Shown here: piece after piece, positions 1-4,436 of the stretch
Layout of the letters: each line of letters starts with the position of its first letter
How positions within the stretch are numbered: the stretch's first letter is position 1
NCBI GenBank assembly: GCA_013139435.1
Contig: WTAW01000127.1
Span: forward strand, 1-5,341
From: Candidatus Aminicenantota bacterium
GTDB taxonomy: Bacteria > Acidobacteriota > Aminicenantia > Aminicenantales > Aminicenantaceae
Direction: 5' to 3'
Length of the DNA: 5,341 nucleotides
The notes under the pieces: generated by a model
What the model was told of the DNA's origin: nothing
The model's database searches: none
What the model saw: only the letters and a program-made list of their open reading frames with translations
Made by a program: the position numbers and the translations under genes

Positions 1-211
1 TAAAAACTTCTTTTAATTCGCTATAGACGCTACCACTCCCATAATCTCTTAATACAATACGAACCTCATTTTCTGGAATCCCGTTCACTGTGACCAGTCC
101 TTCTATATGAAGATTAAAGAGCACAACAACCGGCTCGGTTGGAGTTTCCTTTTTACATAATGGGAGGAAGATCATTAAAAATAGCATGCCTAATGTTATT
201 TTAATCTTCAT
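1..211 (-). CDS. Putative lipoprotein, N-terminal 70 residues (partial at window edge)
   Basis: The frame is open from an ATG at 211-209 to the left edge, giving the first 70 residues and no stop. The protein begins with a short basic segment and a hydrophobic stretch (about residues 5-18) ending at Cys19 in LPLC. This could be a type II signal peptide, but Leu at -1 is poor for a lipobox, so ordinary secretion is possible. From about residue 33 the pattern HIEGLVTVNG, then PENEVRIVLRD, resembles the first strands of carboxypeptidase-regulatory-like or related beta-sandwich domains, which carry a G-x-V-x-x-N-G turn. That match is by eye only. The AGGAAA upstream is a modest ribosome binding site. 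A much stronger AAGGAGG lies 30 bp further up without a good start codon. The gene is divergent from the secreted-protein gene at 688. That it is a coding region is fairly sure; its role is unknown. Confidence 0.7.
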   Translation of the reverse strand, partial: MKIKITLGMLFLMIFLPLCKKETPTEPVVVLFNLHIEGLVTVNGIPENEVRIVLRDYGSGSVYSELKEVF

Positions 212-279
212 TGCGTTTCCTATTTTGCTTTCAATAGTATACCTCCTTCGTTATGTATCCTCCATTGATAATTTTAAGG

Positions 280-327
280 TTTGCCGGGAAGCGTTCCAGG
301 TCCTCCTCCGACCGCCCCTCCGGCAAA
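280..327. repeat. GC-rich three-way-junction-like inverted repeat
   Basis: TTTGCCGG at 280-287 is the exact reverse complement of CCGGCAAA at 320-327. The 32-nt interior can form two small hairpins: GGAA/TTCC around GCG (287-297, sharing one base with the outer stem) and GGTC/GACC around a 7-nt loop (299-313). Together these resemble a closed stem with two inner arms. The island stands out from its AT-rich surroundings. On the minus strand it would lie in the leader of the lipoprotein gene at 211, about 70 nt before its ATG. It could be a structured leader RNA or a copy of a small palindromic repeat. I do not recognise it as a known riboswitch. The complementarity is seen directly; function is inference. 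Confidence 0.45.
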
Positions 328-537
328 GGCCAGCTCTTCCTACTCATTGATACTATTTACCACGCCTTTTCTGTTGATACGGATTGCCTGGTTTAATTCA
401 GTTATTACAATTTAAAAGGATTTCTTATGAGTAAACGAAGGCCTTTTCCAGCGATTCCGCAACTAATAAAAATTCTTAACGAACTTCCCCTTTAAATAAA
501 GCAATTTTCGGCCTTTTCTTTTCTTTTTCTTTTTAAA

Positions 538-566
538 TTGAATCAACCTTTCATTCATGATATAAG
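538..566 (+). promoter_or_regulatory. Candidate sigma70-type promoter for the 688 gene
   Basis: TTGAAT (538-543) and TATAAG (561-566) are separated by exactly 17 bp, matching 4/6 and 5/6 of the sigma70 consensus. Transcription would begin near 573 and leave a leader of about 115 nt before the ATG at 688. The AT-rich background makes chance matches possible, so this is a moderate call. Confidence 0.4.
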
Positions 567-583
567 TCACAGAGTTACCGCTA

Positions 584-651
584 GGGGACATTATGTCCAA
601 TACAAGAGGGAAGAACTTTTGTCTTCATCAAAAAGGCATATTTCTGTCCCC
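584..651. repeat. 68-bp stretch bounded by GGGGACA/TGTCCCC inverted repeats
   Basis: GGGGACA at 584-590 and TGTCCCC at 645-651 are perfect inverted repeats. A second, inner palindrome, GGACAT-T-ATGTCC (586-598), shares the left arm. The stretch lies in the predicted leader of the gene at 688. Two explanations fit: an operator with repeated GGACA/TGTCC half-sites just downstream of the promoter, or the remains of a small palindromic mobile repeat. From memory, GGGGACA/TGTCCCC ends are common around REP-type repeats in many environmental genomes; I cannot verify that here. Confidence 0.4.
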
Positions 652-687
652 ATATCTATAAATCAAGTCAAGTAAAGGAGGGATTTT

Positions 688-1227
688 ATGAGAACCAAAA
701 CAATCATGGGGACAATTTTAGCTGTCTTTATTCTTTCGGCTTTCATTATCGCTCAAGAGCAAACTGAACAAAAAATTGAACTGCCTGAAAGGACACCTGA
801 ATGGAAACTGGGTCGTTCTGTTAGGCATATGGATTTATTCATTTGTACTGGCATTGCGTATGCCAAGTCTCTGGGAAAGACAGCAGAAGATTATGGAAAG
901 TTTGTAGGAGAGAAATTTGCTCCTAGCTGGGAAGGAGCAAAAGGGCAAGGCGTAGCACCTCTTATACGAACTTGGAGTGGGCATTGGCAATTATATAAAA
1001 ACGGCAAGTTCGAAATCGTAAGTGAATCGGAAACTTCAGTCACAACAAAGTTTAACAGACCTTATTCGGCTTATTTCAAGGATGGCGATTTATATGGTGT
1101 AACAGTGAATGAATATGAGACCTTCCTAGAAAAAATTGGGGTTGCCATAGCGAATTATCTTGGATTGAAGTATGAACAGAAAGTAGAAGGAGACAATCTT
1201 ATCGTAACAATCTCTAAACAGAAATAG
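688..1227 (+). CDS. Secreted protein of unknown function, 179 aa
   Basis: An AGGAGG at 676-681, 6 nt before the ATG, fixes the start. Residues 1-22 form a signal peptide: basic MRTK, then a hydrophobic core ending in IIAQ, with cleavage likely after Ala22. The mature part of about 157 residues is soluble and mixed alpha/beta. It has a helix with LGKTAEDYGKFVGEKFAPSW (63-81), a central stretch with W96 and W100 followed by alternating strands with SESETSVTTKFNRPYSAYF (112-130), then a GDLYGVTVNEYETF segment, a helix containing IANYLGL and a closing strand EGDNLIVTISKQK. I do not recognise a named family. The layout (N-terminal helices, a strand pair, and an 'LYGVT...IANYLGLKYEQ' end) is loosely like small-ligand-binding folds such as V4R or the aminothiazoline-carboxylate hydrolase-like group, but this is a guess. 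There is one cysteine (Cys53) and no obvious catalytic motif. The lipoprotein gene starts 81 bp downstream on the same strand with no clear terminator between, so the two may be cotranscribed. Confidence 0.9.
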   Translation: MRTKTIMGTILAVFILSAFIIAQEQTEQKIELPERTPEWKLGRSVRHMDLFICTGIAYAKSLGKTAEDYGKFVGEKFAPSWEGAKGQGVAPLIRTWSGHWQLYKNGKFEIVSESETSVTTKFNRPYSAYFKDGDLYGVTVNEYETFLEKIGVAIANYLGLKYEQKVEGDNLIVTISKQK

Positions 1228-1308
1228 ATACATAACTAAAGATATTAAAGAAGATACTAGATTTTTTTCTTTAATGGTGAATAACGCATTTGAGTAAGGA
1301 GGAGTCTA

Positions 1309-1809
1309 ATGAAAAAACTACTTATGGTTTTGCCTTTGGTCTTTCTGCTTTGTTTTACTCTTAGCTGCCAGAAACAGGCTGAAGAGGTAGCTGAGGAACC
1401 TGTTGTTGATGTTGAGGCTGATGTTGAGGCAATCAAAAGTCTGGTTAATGAGGTAGAGAAAGCTTTCAATGAACGCAATCTTGAAGCTTACATGGCTACA
1501 ATCGCTGATGATGCGGTATACATGCCACCAGGTGTACCTGCTCTCATAGGAAAAGAAGCTATACGCAATTGGTACGACTTTGAAGCGACTAGCTTTAAAG
1601 CAACCATTTTTTCAGATGAGATTGAAGTCCATGGAGATTGGGCATTTTCACGAGCGCATTGGAAAGGGTCTTGGATACAAAAAGACAGTGGTGAGACGAC
1701 CCAAATGGAATCCAAGACTGTAAACATTTTTAGAAGGCAGCCTGATGGCTCTTGGAAAAGCTCGCATGCTATTTGGAATTATACCAGTAGGGAAACTAGC
1801 GAAAAGTAG
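1309..1809 (+). CDS. NTF2-like (SnoaL/DUF4440-type) lipoprotein, 166 aa
   Basis: AGGAGG at 1297-1302, 6 nt before the ATG, supports this start. The N-terminus is a lipoprotein leader: MKK, a hydrophobic core, then TLSC with Cys20 as the likely lipidated residue. An acidic linker (about 25-38) follows, then a domain of about 125 residues with the order typical of SnoaL-like/DUF4440 proteins. A first helix, EAIKSLVNEVEKAFNERNLEAYMATIADDAVYMPPG (40-75), leads into the pocket motif, then GKEAIRNWYDF (81-91). The beta-sheet strands are EIEVHGDWAFSRAHWKGSW (104-122), the MESKTVNIFRRQPDGSWKSSHAIWN edge (133-157) and a short tail. Members of this superfamily range from ketosteroid isomerase-like enzymes to non-catalytic ligand binders, so the fold does not give a substrate. 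Lipidation suggests a periplasm-facing anchor. It follows the 688 gene by 81 bp and is convergent with the beta-helix gene downstream. Confidence 0.92.
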   Translation: MKKLLMVLPLVFLLCFTLSCQKQAEEVAEEPVVDVEADVEAIKSLVNEVEKAFNERNLEAYMATIADDAVYMPPGVPALIGKEAIRNWYDFEATSFKATIFSDEIEVHGDWAFSRAHWKGSWIQKDSGETTQMESKTVNIFRRQPDGSWKSSHAIWNYTSRETSEK

Positions 1810-2024
1810 CGGATAGCAAAATTTGAATCTTCTCACCGTACGCAACTCGGCATAGAGCTTAAGACGAAGGAGGGGGAGAAATAGAGCCTTTATAAAGCTG
1901 ATCAATACATCTCATGTATTACCGCGGCGATAAATTCCGGGTGGCAGCGTAGCTATTACGCCTTCTGTGCCTAATCATTAGACAGTTATTGAAAGTTGGG
2001 ACCCCGAACTTTTAAAGGAATATT
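1810..2024. other. Convergent intergenic region
   Basis: These 215 bp lie between the rightward lipoprotein gene and the leftward beta-helix gene. Besides the candidate terminator at 1992-2012, it holds a perfect 7-bp hairpin AATACAT-CTC-ATGTATT (1904-1920) without a U-tract, and the palindrome CTTTATAAAG (1888-1897). An AAGGAGG-like purine run near 1867 has no usable start after it. No coding frame is convincing. Confidence 0.7.
1992..2012. terminator. Candidate bidirectional terminator between convergent genes
   Basis: AAAGTT (1992-1997) pairs with AACTTT (2007-2012). Inside, one G/G mismatch is followed by two more G-C pairs around a 3-nt loop. The stem begins 12 bp past the stop of the leftward beta-helix gene. 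The arm ends in TTTT on the plus strand and in TTT on the minus strand, so it could serve both convergent units, but the U-tracts are short. It is a weak to moderate candidate. Confidence 0.3.
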
Positions 2025-3308
2025 TTATGGCTGAATCATTAATGATGCCAGTGTCACGGCTACAGCACTTGTCAACCAGGGATCGAGGTCCACATAATCG
2101 GAAACTTCATCTCCTAATCCACCAGGATTGAGTGTCGGATGATACGGCCCAGAAGAATGTCCCCACCAATTGTTCTCCGCATCAATTATAACCATATCAT
2201 CACCATTGTATAAGCCAAAAAAGTTCCCCGCGATATTGTTGTTGTGGATAACTGGAGAAGATCCATCCCTCGTGAATATACCTTCGAGGTTGTTCTGGAT
2301 AGTGTTTAAAGTCACCTCAGGTGATGAATTATTGCAAATGATTCCAGTAGTATATCCCGATATAGAATTGGAAGAAATTATCGGTGAGGAATAATTACAG
2401 ACTAATCCTTCCCATCCCCACCATTTCGCACCCAGTGTAATTATATTACCTGTTATCTCTGAAGAGGATGTACAATCCTCACAAATTATCCCCCATTCAC
2501 AATCTTTTAGGATATTATCTTCCACAACAAATGGACCGCTATATTCAAACAGGATCATTCCATAGGTGCCTCTTTTTATAGTATTTCCAGAGAAGGTACA
2601 CCCTCCTTCAGAGTAAATCGATTCATCTGCATATTCGACCACAGAATCTTTGATCGTACACGTTCCATTATCAAATACCCAAATCCCCCACCAGTCGGAG
2701 TTTTCCCCTTCTATCTGTGAATTATCATAATTCTCAAAATCACAGTTTGTAGTAAACGTTGCTCCCTGGCAGTTCAATATGCCTTCCACTTCTAGATAGA
2801 TCCGATATTTACGCTCATCGGACTTCCTGAACCTGATTACGGTTCCGGGTTCAATGGTTAATGTCACTCCAGGCTTCACATAAGAATGAGCCGTAACATA
2901 ATAAGGACTTCCAGCAGCATTCCAGGTCGTATCTGAAGTAATGTTTCCGGAAACAACAGTGCCCCACCACCAGTAAGAAGCGTACAGAAGGACATAGTCC
3001 CCATCCACCCACCTATGGGCAAAAGAAACTGTCCCTTGCTTACCTGATGGGACATGCTCAAAATCAACTGTTGAAACAACCACATTTTTTCTGAATGGAT
3101 CAAATACCATCGTTTCCATGTCAAAATTGATGTTTGGATAGCTATCTATCTTTGTCGCTAGAATTTGTTTAGTTCTTGGGGAATCAATAAGATTCGCCAG
3201 TTTCTCCTTGTCAAACCAGACATTGTCTTGGCCGAAGCTTAAAACGCTCAGAGAGCTAGCCATTAGAATGACTAACACCATGAGTAAGATGGTTCTTAAG
3301 GCTTTCAT
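2025..3308 (-). CDS. Secreted right-handed parallel beta-helix protein (NosD/CASH-like), 427 aa
   Basis: AGGAGG lies 6 nt before the ATG at 3308-3306. Residues 1-26 are a signal peptide with a long hydrophobic core ending in LSFG. Residues 27-118 form an N-terminal region I do not recognise. From 119 the protein shows the usual entry to a beta-helix: SGNITSDTTWNAAGSPYYV, then GVTLTIEPGTVIRF (147-160). Coils of about 20-25 residues follow, each with a G-I/L turn and an N-x-I step; examples are GNTIKRGTYGM (241), DNILKDCEWGI (264), SNSISGYTTGI (313), LNTIQNNLEGI (334) and NNNIAGNFFGL (356). The helix closes with the signature NNWWGHSSGPYHPTLNPGG (379-397), then GDEVSDYVDLDPWL (399-412). Such proteins bind or cleave polysaccharides or act as surface scaffolds; no catalytic residues can be assigned. 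The protein is unusually rich in cysteine (nine between 180 and 325) and in NWW/DWW aromatic patches. It is alone in its unit, with a promoter about 100 bp upstream. Confidence 0.93.
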   Translation of the reverse strand: MKALRTILLMVLVILMASSLSVLSFGQDNVWFDKEKLANLIDSPRTKQILATKIDSYPNINFDMETMVFDPFRKNVVVSTVDFEHVPSGKQGTVSFAHRWVDGDYVLLYASYWWWGTVVSGNITSDTTWNAAGSPYYVTAHSYVKPGVTLTIEPGTVIRFRKSDERKYRIYLEVEGILNCQGATFTTNCDFENYDNSQIEGENSDWWGIWVFDNGTCTIKDSVVEYADESIYSEGGCTFSGNTIKRGTYGMILFEYSGPFVVEDNILKDCEWGIICEDCTSSSEITGNIITLGAKWWGWEGLVCNYSSPIISSNSISGYTTGIICNNSSPEVTLNTIQNNLEGIFTRDGSSPVIHNNNIAGNFFGLYNGDDMVIIDAENNWWGHSSGPYHPTLNPGGLGDEVSDYVDLDPWLTSAVAVTLASLMIQP

Positions 3309-3415
3309 TTAACCCCTCCTTGTTTTAAATATCTATAGAAAAATTGGCATGGTGTCGTTCAATTTAGTCTCCGTCTGACCCCATTTGCCTAGTACTTTGA
3401 GCAAATAATATATCA

Positions 3416-3444
3416 ATTATATTCAAATTTATCAAATTGGCCAA
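3416..3444 (-). promoter_or_regulatory. Promoter for the beta-helix gene
   Basis: On the minus strand, TTGGCC (3444-3439) and a perfect TATAAT (3421-3416) are 17 bp apart. A second pair, TTGATA and TATATT, also 17 bp apart, overlaps it slightly downstream. The -35 of the first lies inside the 10-bp palindrome ATTGGCCAAT (3436-3445), a possible operator. Transcription would start near 3409, about 100 nt before the ATG. Confidence 0.5.
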
Positions 3445-3484
3445 TGAGAATTCCCCCCCCTCAAGCGACTATCAATTGAGGCGG

Positions 3485-3742
3485 CTACTCGCGACATTGC
3501 CAGCTTTGACAATATGCTGAGCTCTTCACCTCAACTTTGATTCCAGATTTAGTTTCAAGATCCCATGGATCCCACTCTGCTCTAAATCCGTCAACTATAC
3601 CCAAATCACATGCAACCAGAAATTCCGCAACCACTCCTCGCATTGCATTACTCAGCAAATCTGAAGCAGACCATTGCCAGAAATCCAGTAGTTTCTTGTT
3701 TATTGATTTATCATTTTGAGTACGAGGTCAACTATCCTTCAT
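3485..3742 (-). pseudogene. Decayed PD-(D/E)XK nuclease-like gene
   Basis: This minus-strand frame is too broken to appear as a normal gene. An ATG at 3742-3740 begins MKDS, but the fifth codon is TGA (3730-3728). The frame then stays open for 81 codons to a TAG at 3487-3485. The open part contains KLLDFWQWSASDLLSNAMRG, then VVAEFLVACDLG, then AEWDPWDLETKSGIKVEVKSSAYCQSW. I recognise this as a conserved arrangement of small restriction-endonuclease-like proteins: a helical FW-x-W-x-x-SDLL-x-N-x-x-RG-x-x-AE segment, an Asp in the W-D-x-W-D-L strand, and E-V-K. These give the Asp and Glu-x-Lys of the PD-(D/E)XK active site, so the catalytic core looks kept. After QSW the frame ends within five codons, where intact relatives continue, so the 3' end is lost or frameshifted. 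No good ribosome binding site precedes the ATG. The TGA could also mean the true start was elsewhere. Function as an active nuclease is unlikely. Confidence 0.65.
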
Positions 3743-3827
3743 ATTCTTTGAAAATACCTCGCGTATTTGAGAGGAGGTAACACTCCAGTACAAAGCTCAT
3801 GAAAGGATCTGGATTTCCATCTAATGG
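3732..3827 (-). pseudogene. Possible tail fragment of a partner gene upstream of the nuclease remnant
   Basis: In a different minus-strand frame from the nuclease, 31 codons are open between stops, reading PLDGNPDPFMSFVLECYLL and then SNTRGIFKEYEG before TAG at 3734-3732. That TAG overlaps the ATG of the nuclease remnant by a few bases (TATGAAGGATAG), as in translationally coupled operon genes. The composition is protein-like, but the fragment is too short to identify. It may be the 3' end of a lost gene or a chance frame. Confidence 0.2.
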
Positions 3828-3860
3828 TTAGGTATTCCATCCAATCTCATTTTTATCAAA

Positions 3861-4085
3861 TTAAATCCTGAATATTTTGTCAATTATTCCCTTGATTATC
3901 GCGCATAAGTGCTCAGCCCATTTGTAGAGAGACATATGATCTAGATCATTAGCAAAGGAATTGTATAAAATATGAAAAAGCCAAGTAATCAGCACAATGT
4001 TTATAACAATCAAAACAATAGCAAGAGGAATGCCTAAAAAGTAATGCATAAATCGCTTCCTCTTTCTATCCAATACAGTTCTCAT
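3861..4085 (-). CDS. Small single-helix membrane protein, 74 aa, unknown function
   Basis: AGAGGTG (4099-4093) lies 7 nt before the ATG at 4085-4083. An internal ATG at 4049-4047 (codon 13) also has an AGAGGAAG about 6 nt upstream, so the shorter 62-residue form is possible. The protein has a very basic start (DRKRKR, 6-11), one strong hydrophobic helix (about 15-41, GIPLAIVLIVINIVLITWLF) and an amphipathic tail with SLYKWAEHLCAIIKGIIDKIF. By the positive-inside rule the N-terminus should be cytoplasmic. I recognise no family. It sits between the tRNA-Glu gene and the nuclease remnant on the same strand, within what looks like an inserted patch, and could equally be a cargo gene of that patch. 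No clear promoter of its own was found, so read-through from the tRNA unit is possible. Confidence 0.55.
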   Translation of the reverse strand: MRTVLDRKRKRFMHYFLGIPLAIVLIVINIVLITWLFHILYNSFANDLDHMSLYKWAEHLCAIIKGIIDKIFRI

Positions 4086-4164
4086 GTTTGAACACCTCTA
4101 TTTTCTCCAAAAAAGGCCAAATCTAATTCAATCAAACAATCTACTTATTTAGTCGCATGGAATC

Positions 4165-4190
4165 GCTTAATTTTGCTTAATGGTGCTTAA
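4165..4190. repeat. Three GCTTAA repeats phased at exactly 10 bp
   Basis: GCTTAA occurs at 4165-4170, 4175-4180 and 4185-4190, with 4-bp spacers TTTT and TGGT. On the minus strand this is TTAAGC three times, one helical turn apart, between the tRNA-Glu gene and the small membrane-protein gene. Even spacing on one DNA face fits cooperative protein binding (operator or recombinase arm sites), but a chance short tandem repeat cannot be excluded. Confidence 0.5.
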
Positions 4191-4203
4191 AGGAAAAACG
4201 GGT

Positions 4204-4217
4204 TTTACAGGGGTAAA
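4204..4217 (-). terminator. Weak candidate terminator after tRNA-Glu
   Basis: On the minus strand TTTAC-CCCT-GTAAA forms a 5-bp hairpin just 3 nt after the encoded CCA. A run of five T residues (4198-4194) follows a few bases later. The stem is short and AT-rich and the U-tract is displaced, so termination would be inefficient. Confidence 0.2.
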
Positions 4218-4220
4218 CAG

Positions 4221-4298
4221 TGGCGCTCCTGACGGGATTTGAACCCGTGTCGCCGCCTTGAAAGGGCGGTGTCCTAGGCCAGGCTAGACGACAGGAGC
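4221..4298 (-). tRNA. tRNA-Glu (UUC)
   Basis: The minus strand folds as a complete tRNA with encoded CCA. The 7-bp acceptor stem is GCTCCTG with CAGGAGC, followed by discriminator G and CCA (4223-4221). The D arm begins GTCTAG and ends AGGAC, as in other bacterial tRNA-Glu. The anticodon arm is CCGCC-CTTTCAA-GGCGG with anticodon TTC. The T arm is ACGGG-TTCAAAT-CCCGT. The length with CCA is 78 nt, about two more than usual, because the D loop is longer. It lies 8 bp after tRNA-Lys and is surely cotranscribed with it. Confidence 0.97.
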
Positions 4299-4306
4299 GT
4301 GGTGGG

Positions 4307-4381
4307 TGGTGAGCCGTGCTGGACTCGAACCAGCGACACCCGGCTTAAAAGGCCGGTGCTCTCCCTCTGAGCTAACGGCCC
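4307..4381 (-). tRNA. tRNA-Lys (UUU)
   Basis: The minus strand gives a standard 75-nt tRNA including the encoded CCA (4309-4307). The acceptor GGGCCGT pairs with ACGGCTC with one G-U at position 2, and the discriminator is A. The D arm is GCTC...GAGC. The anticodon arm is CCGGC-CTTTTAA-GCCGG with anticodon TTT. The T arm is GCTGG-TTCGAGT-CCAGC. It is the first gene of a two-tRNA unit with its own promoter upstream. Confidence 0.97.
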
Positions 4382-4399
4382 GCTCAAAGAAAAATAGTA

Positions 4400-4428
4400 T
4401 TTATAAAGGAAATCGGAGAAAGAGTCAA
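4400..4428 (-). promoter_or_regulatory. Promoter of the tRNA-Lys/tRNA-Glu unit
   Basis: On the minus strand TTGACT (4428-4423) and TATAAA (4405-4400) match the sigma70 consensus at 5/6 each with an ideal 17-bp spacer. The start would be near 4393, about 12 nt before the tRNA-Lys 5' end, which is usual for stable-RNA units. The -35 begins only 8 bp past the stop of the upstream lipoprotein gene, leaving no room for a terminator, so read-through into the tRNAs is also likely. Confidence 0.75.
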
Positions 4429-4436
4429 TACTTCTA

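Larger units (their letters stand above)
212..687. other. 476-bp divergent intergenic region
   Basis: This gap separates the leftward partial lipoprotein gene from the rightward gene at 688. It holds a strong but apparently unused Shine-Dalgarno sequence on the minus strand (242-248), a GC-rich self-complementary island (280-327), a weak 22-codon open frame (427-495), a pyrimidine-rich run (about 511-535), a candidate rightward promoter (538-566) and an inverted-repeat-bounded stretch (584-651). I see no substantial coding frame here on either strand. Confidence 0.8.

Noticed and set aside
427..495. 22-codon open frame with ATG after AAAAGGA on the plus strand
   Set aside because: It is very short, has no conserved-looking content and only a weak ribosome binding site. 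A possible promoter (TTGCCT at 384, TACAAT at 406) would start transcription too close to the ATG.
1244..1275. 9-bp inverted repeat ATTAAAGAA/TTCTTTAAT between the two rightward genes, as a terminator
   Set aside because: The stem is almost entirely A-T, the loop is 14 nt and no U-tract follows it, so it is unlikely to terminate; the genes may be cotranscribed.
1648..1905. 85-codon minus-strand frame across the end of the NTF2-like gene
   Set aside because: It lies mostly opposite a clear gene, has a composition unlike a protein and no supporting ribosome binding site.
2876..3124. 82-codon minus-strand frame inside the beta-helix gene
   Set aside because: It is an out-of-frame shadow of the beta-helix coding sequence.
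3537..3719. 60-codon plus-strand frame in the accessory patch
   Set aside because: It is the opposite strand of the nuclease remnant, whose translation shows recognisable motifs, while this one does not.
3728..3730. TGA read as a sense codon (recoding or alternative genetic code)
   Set aside because: The 229-residue lipoprotein gene uses TGA as its natural stop, and no other sign of a reassigned code or a selenocysteine element is visible; a pseudogene explains it more simply.
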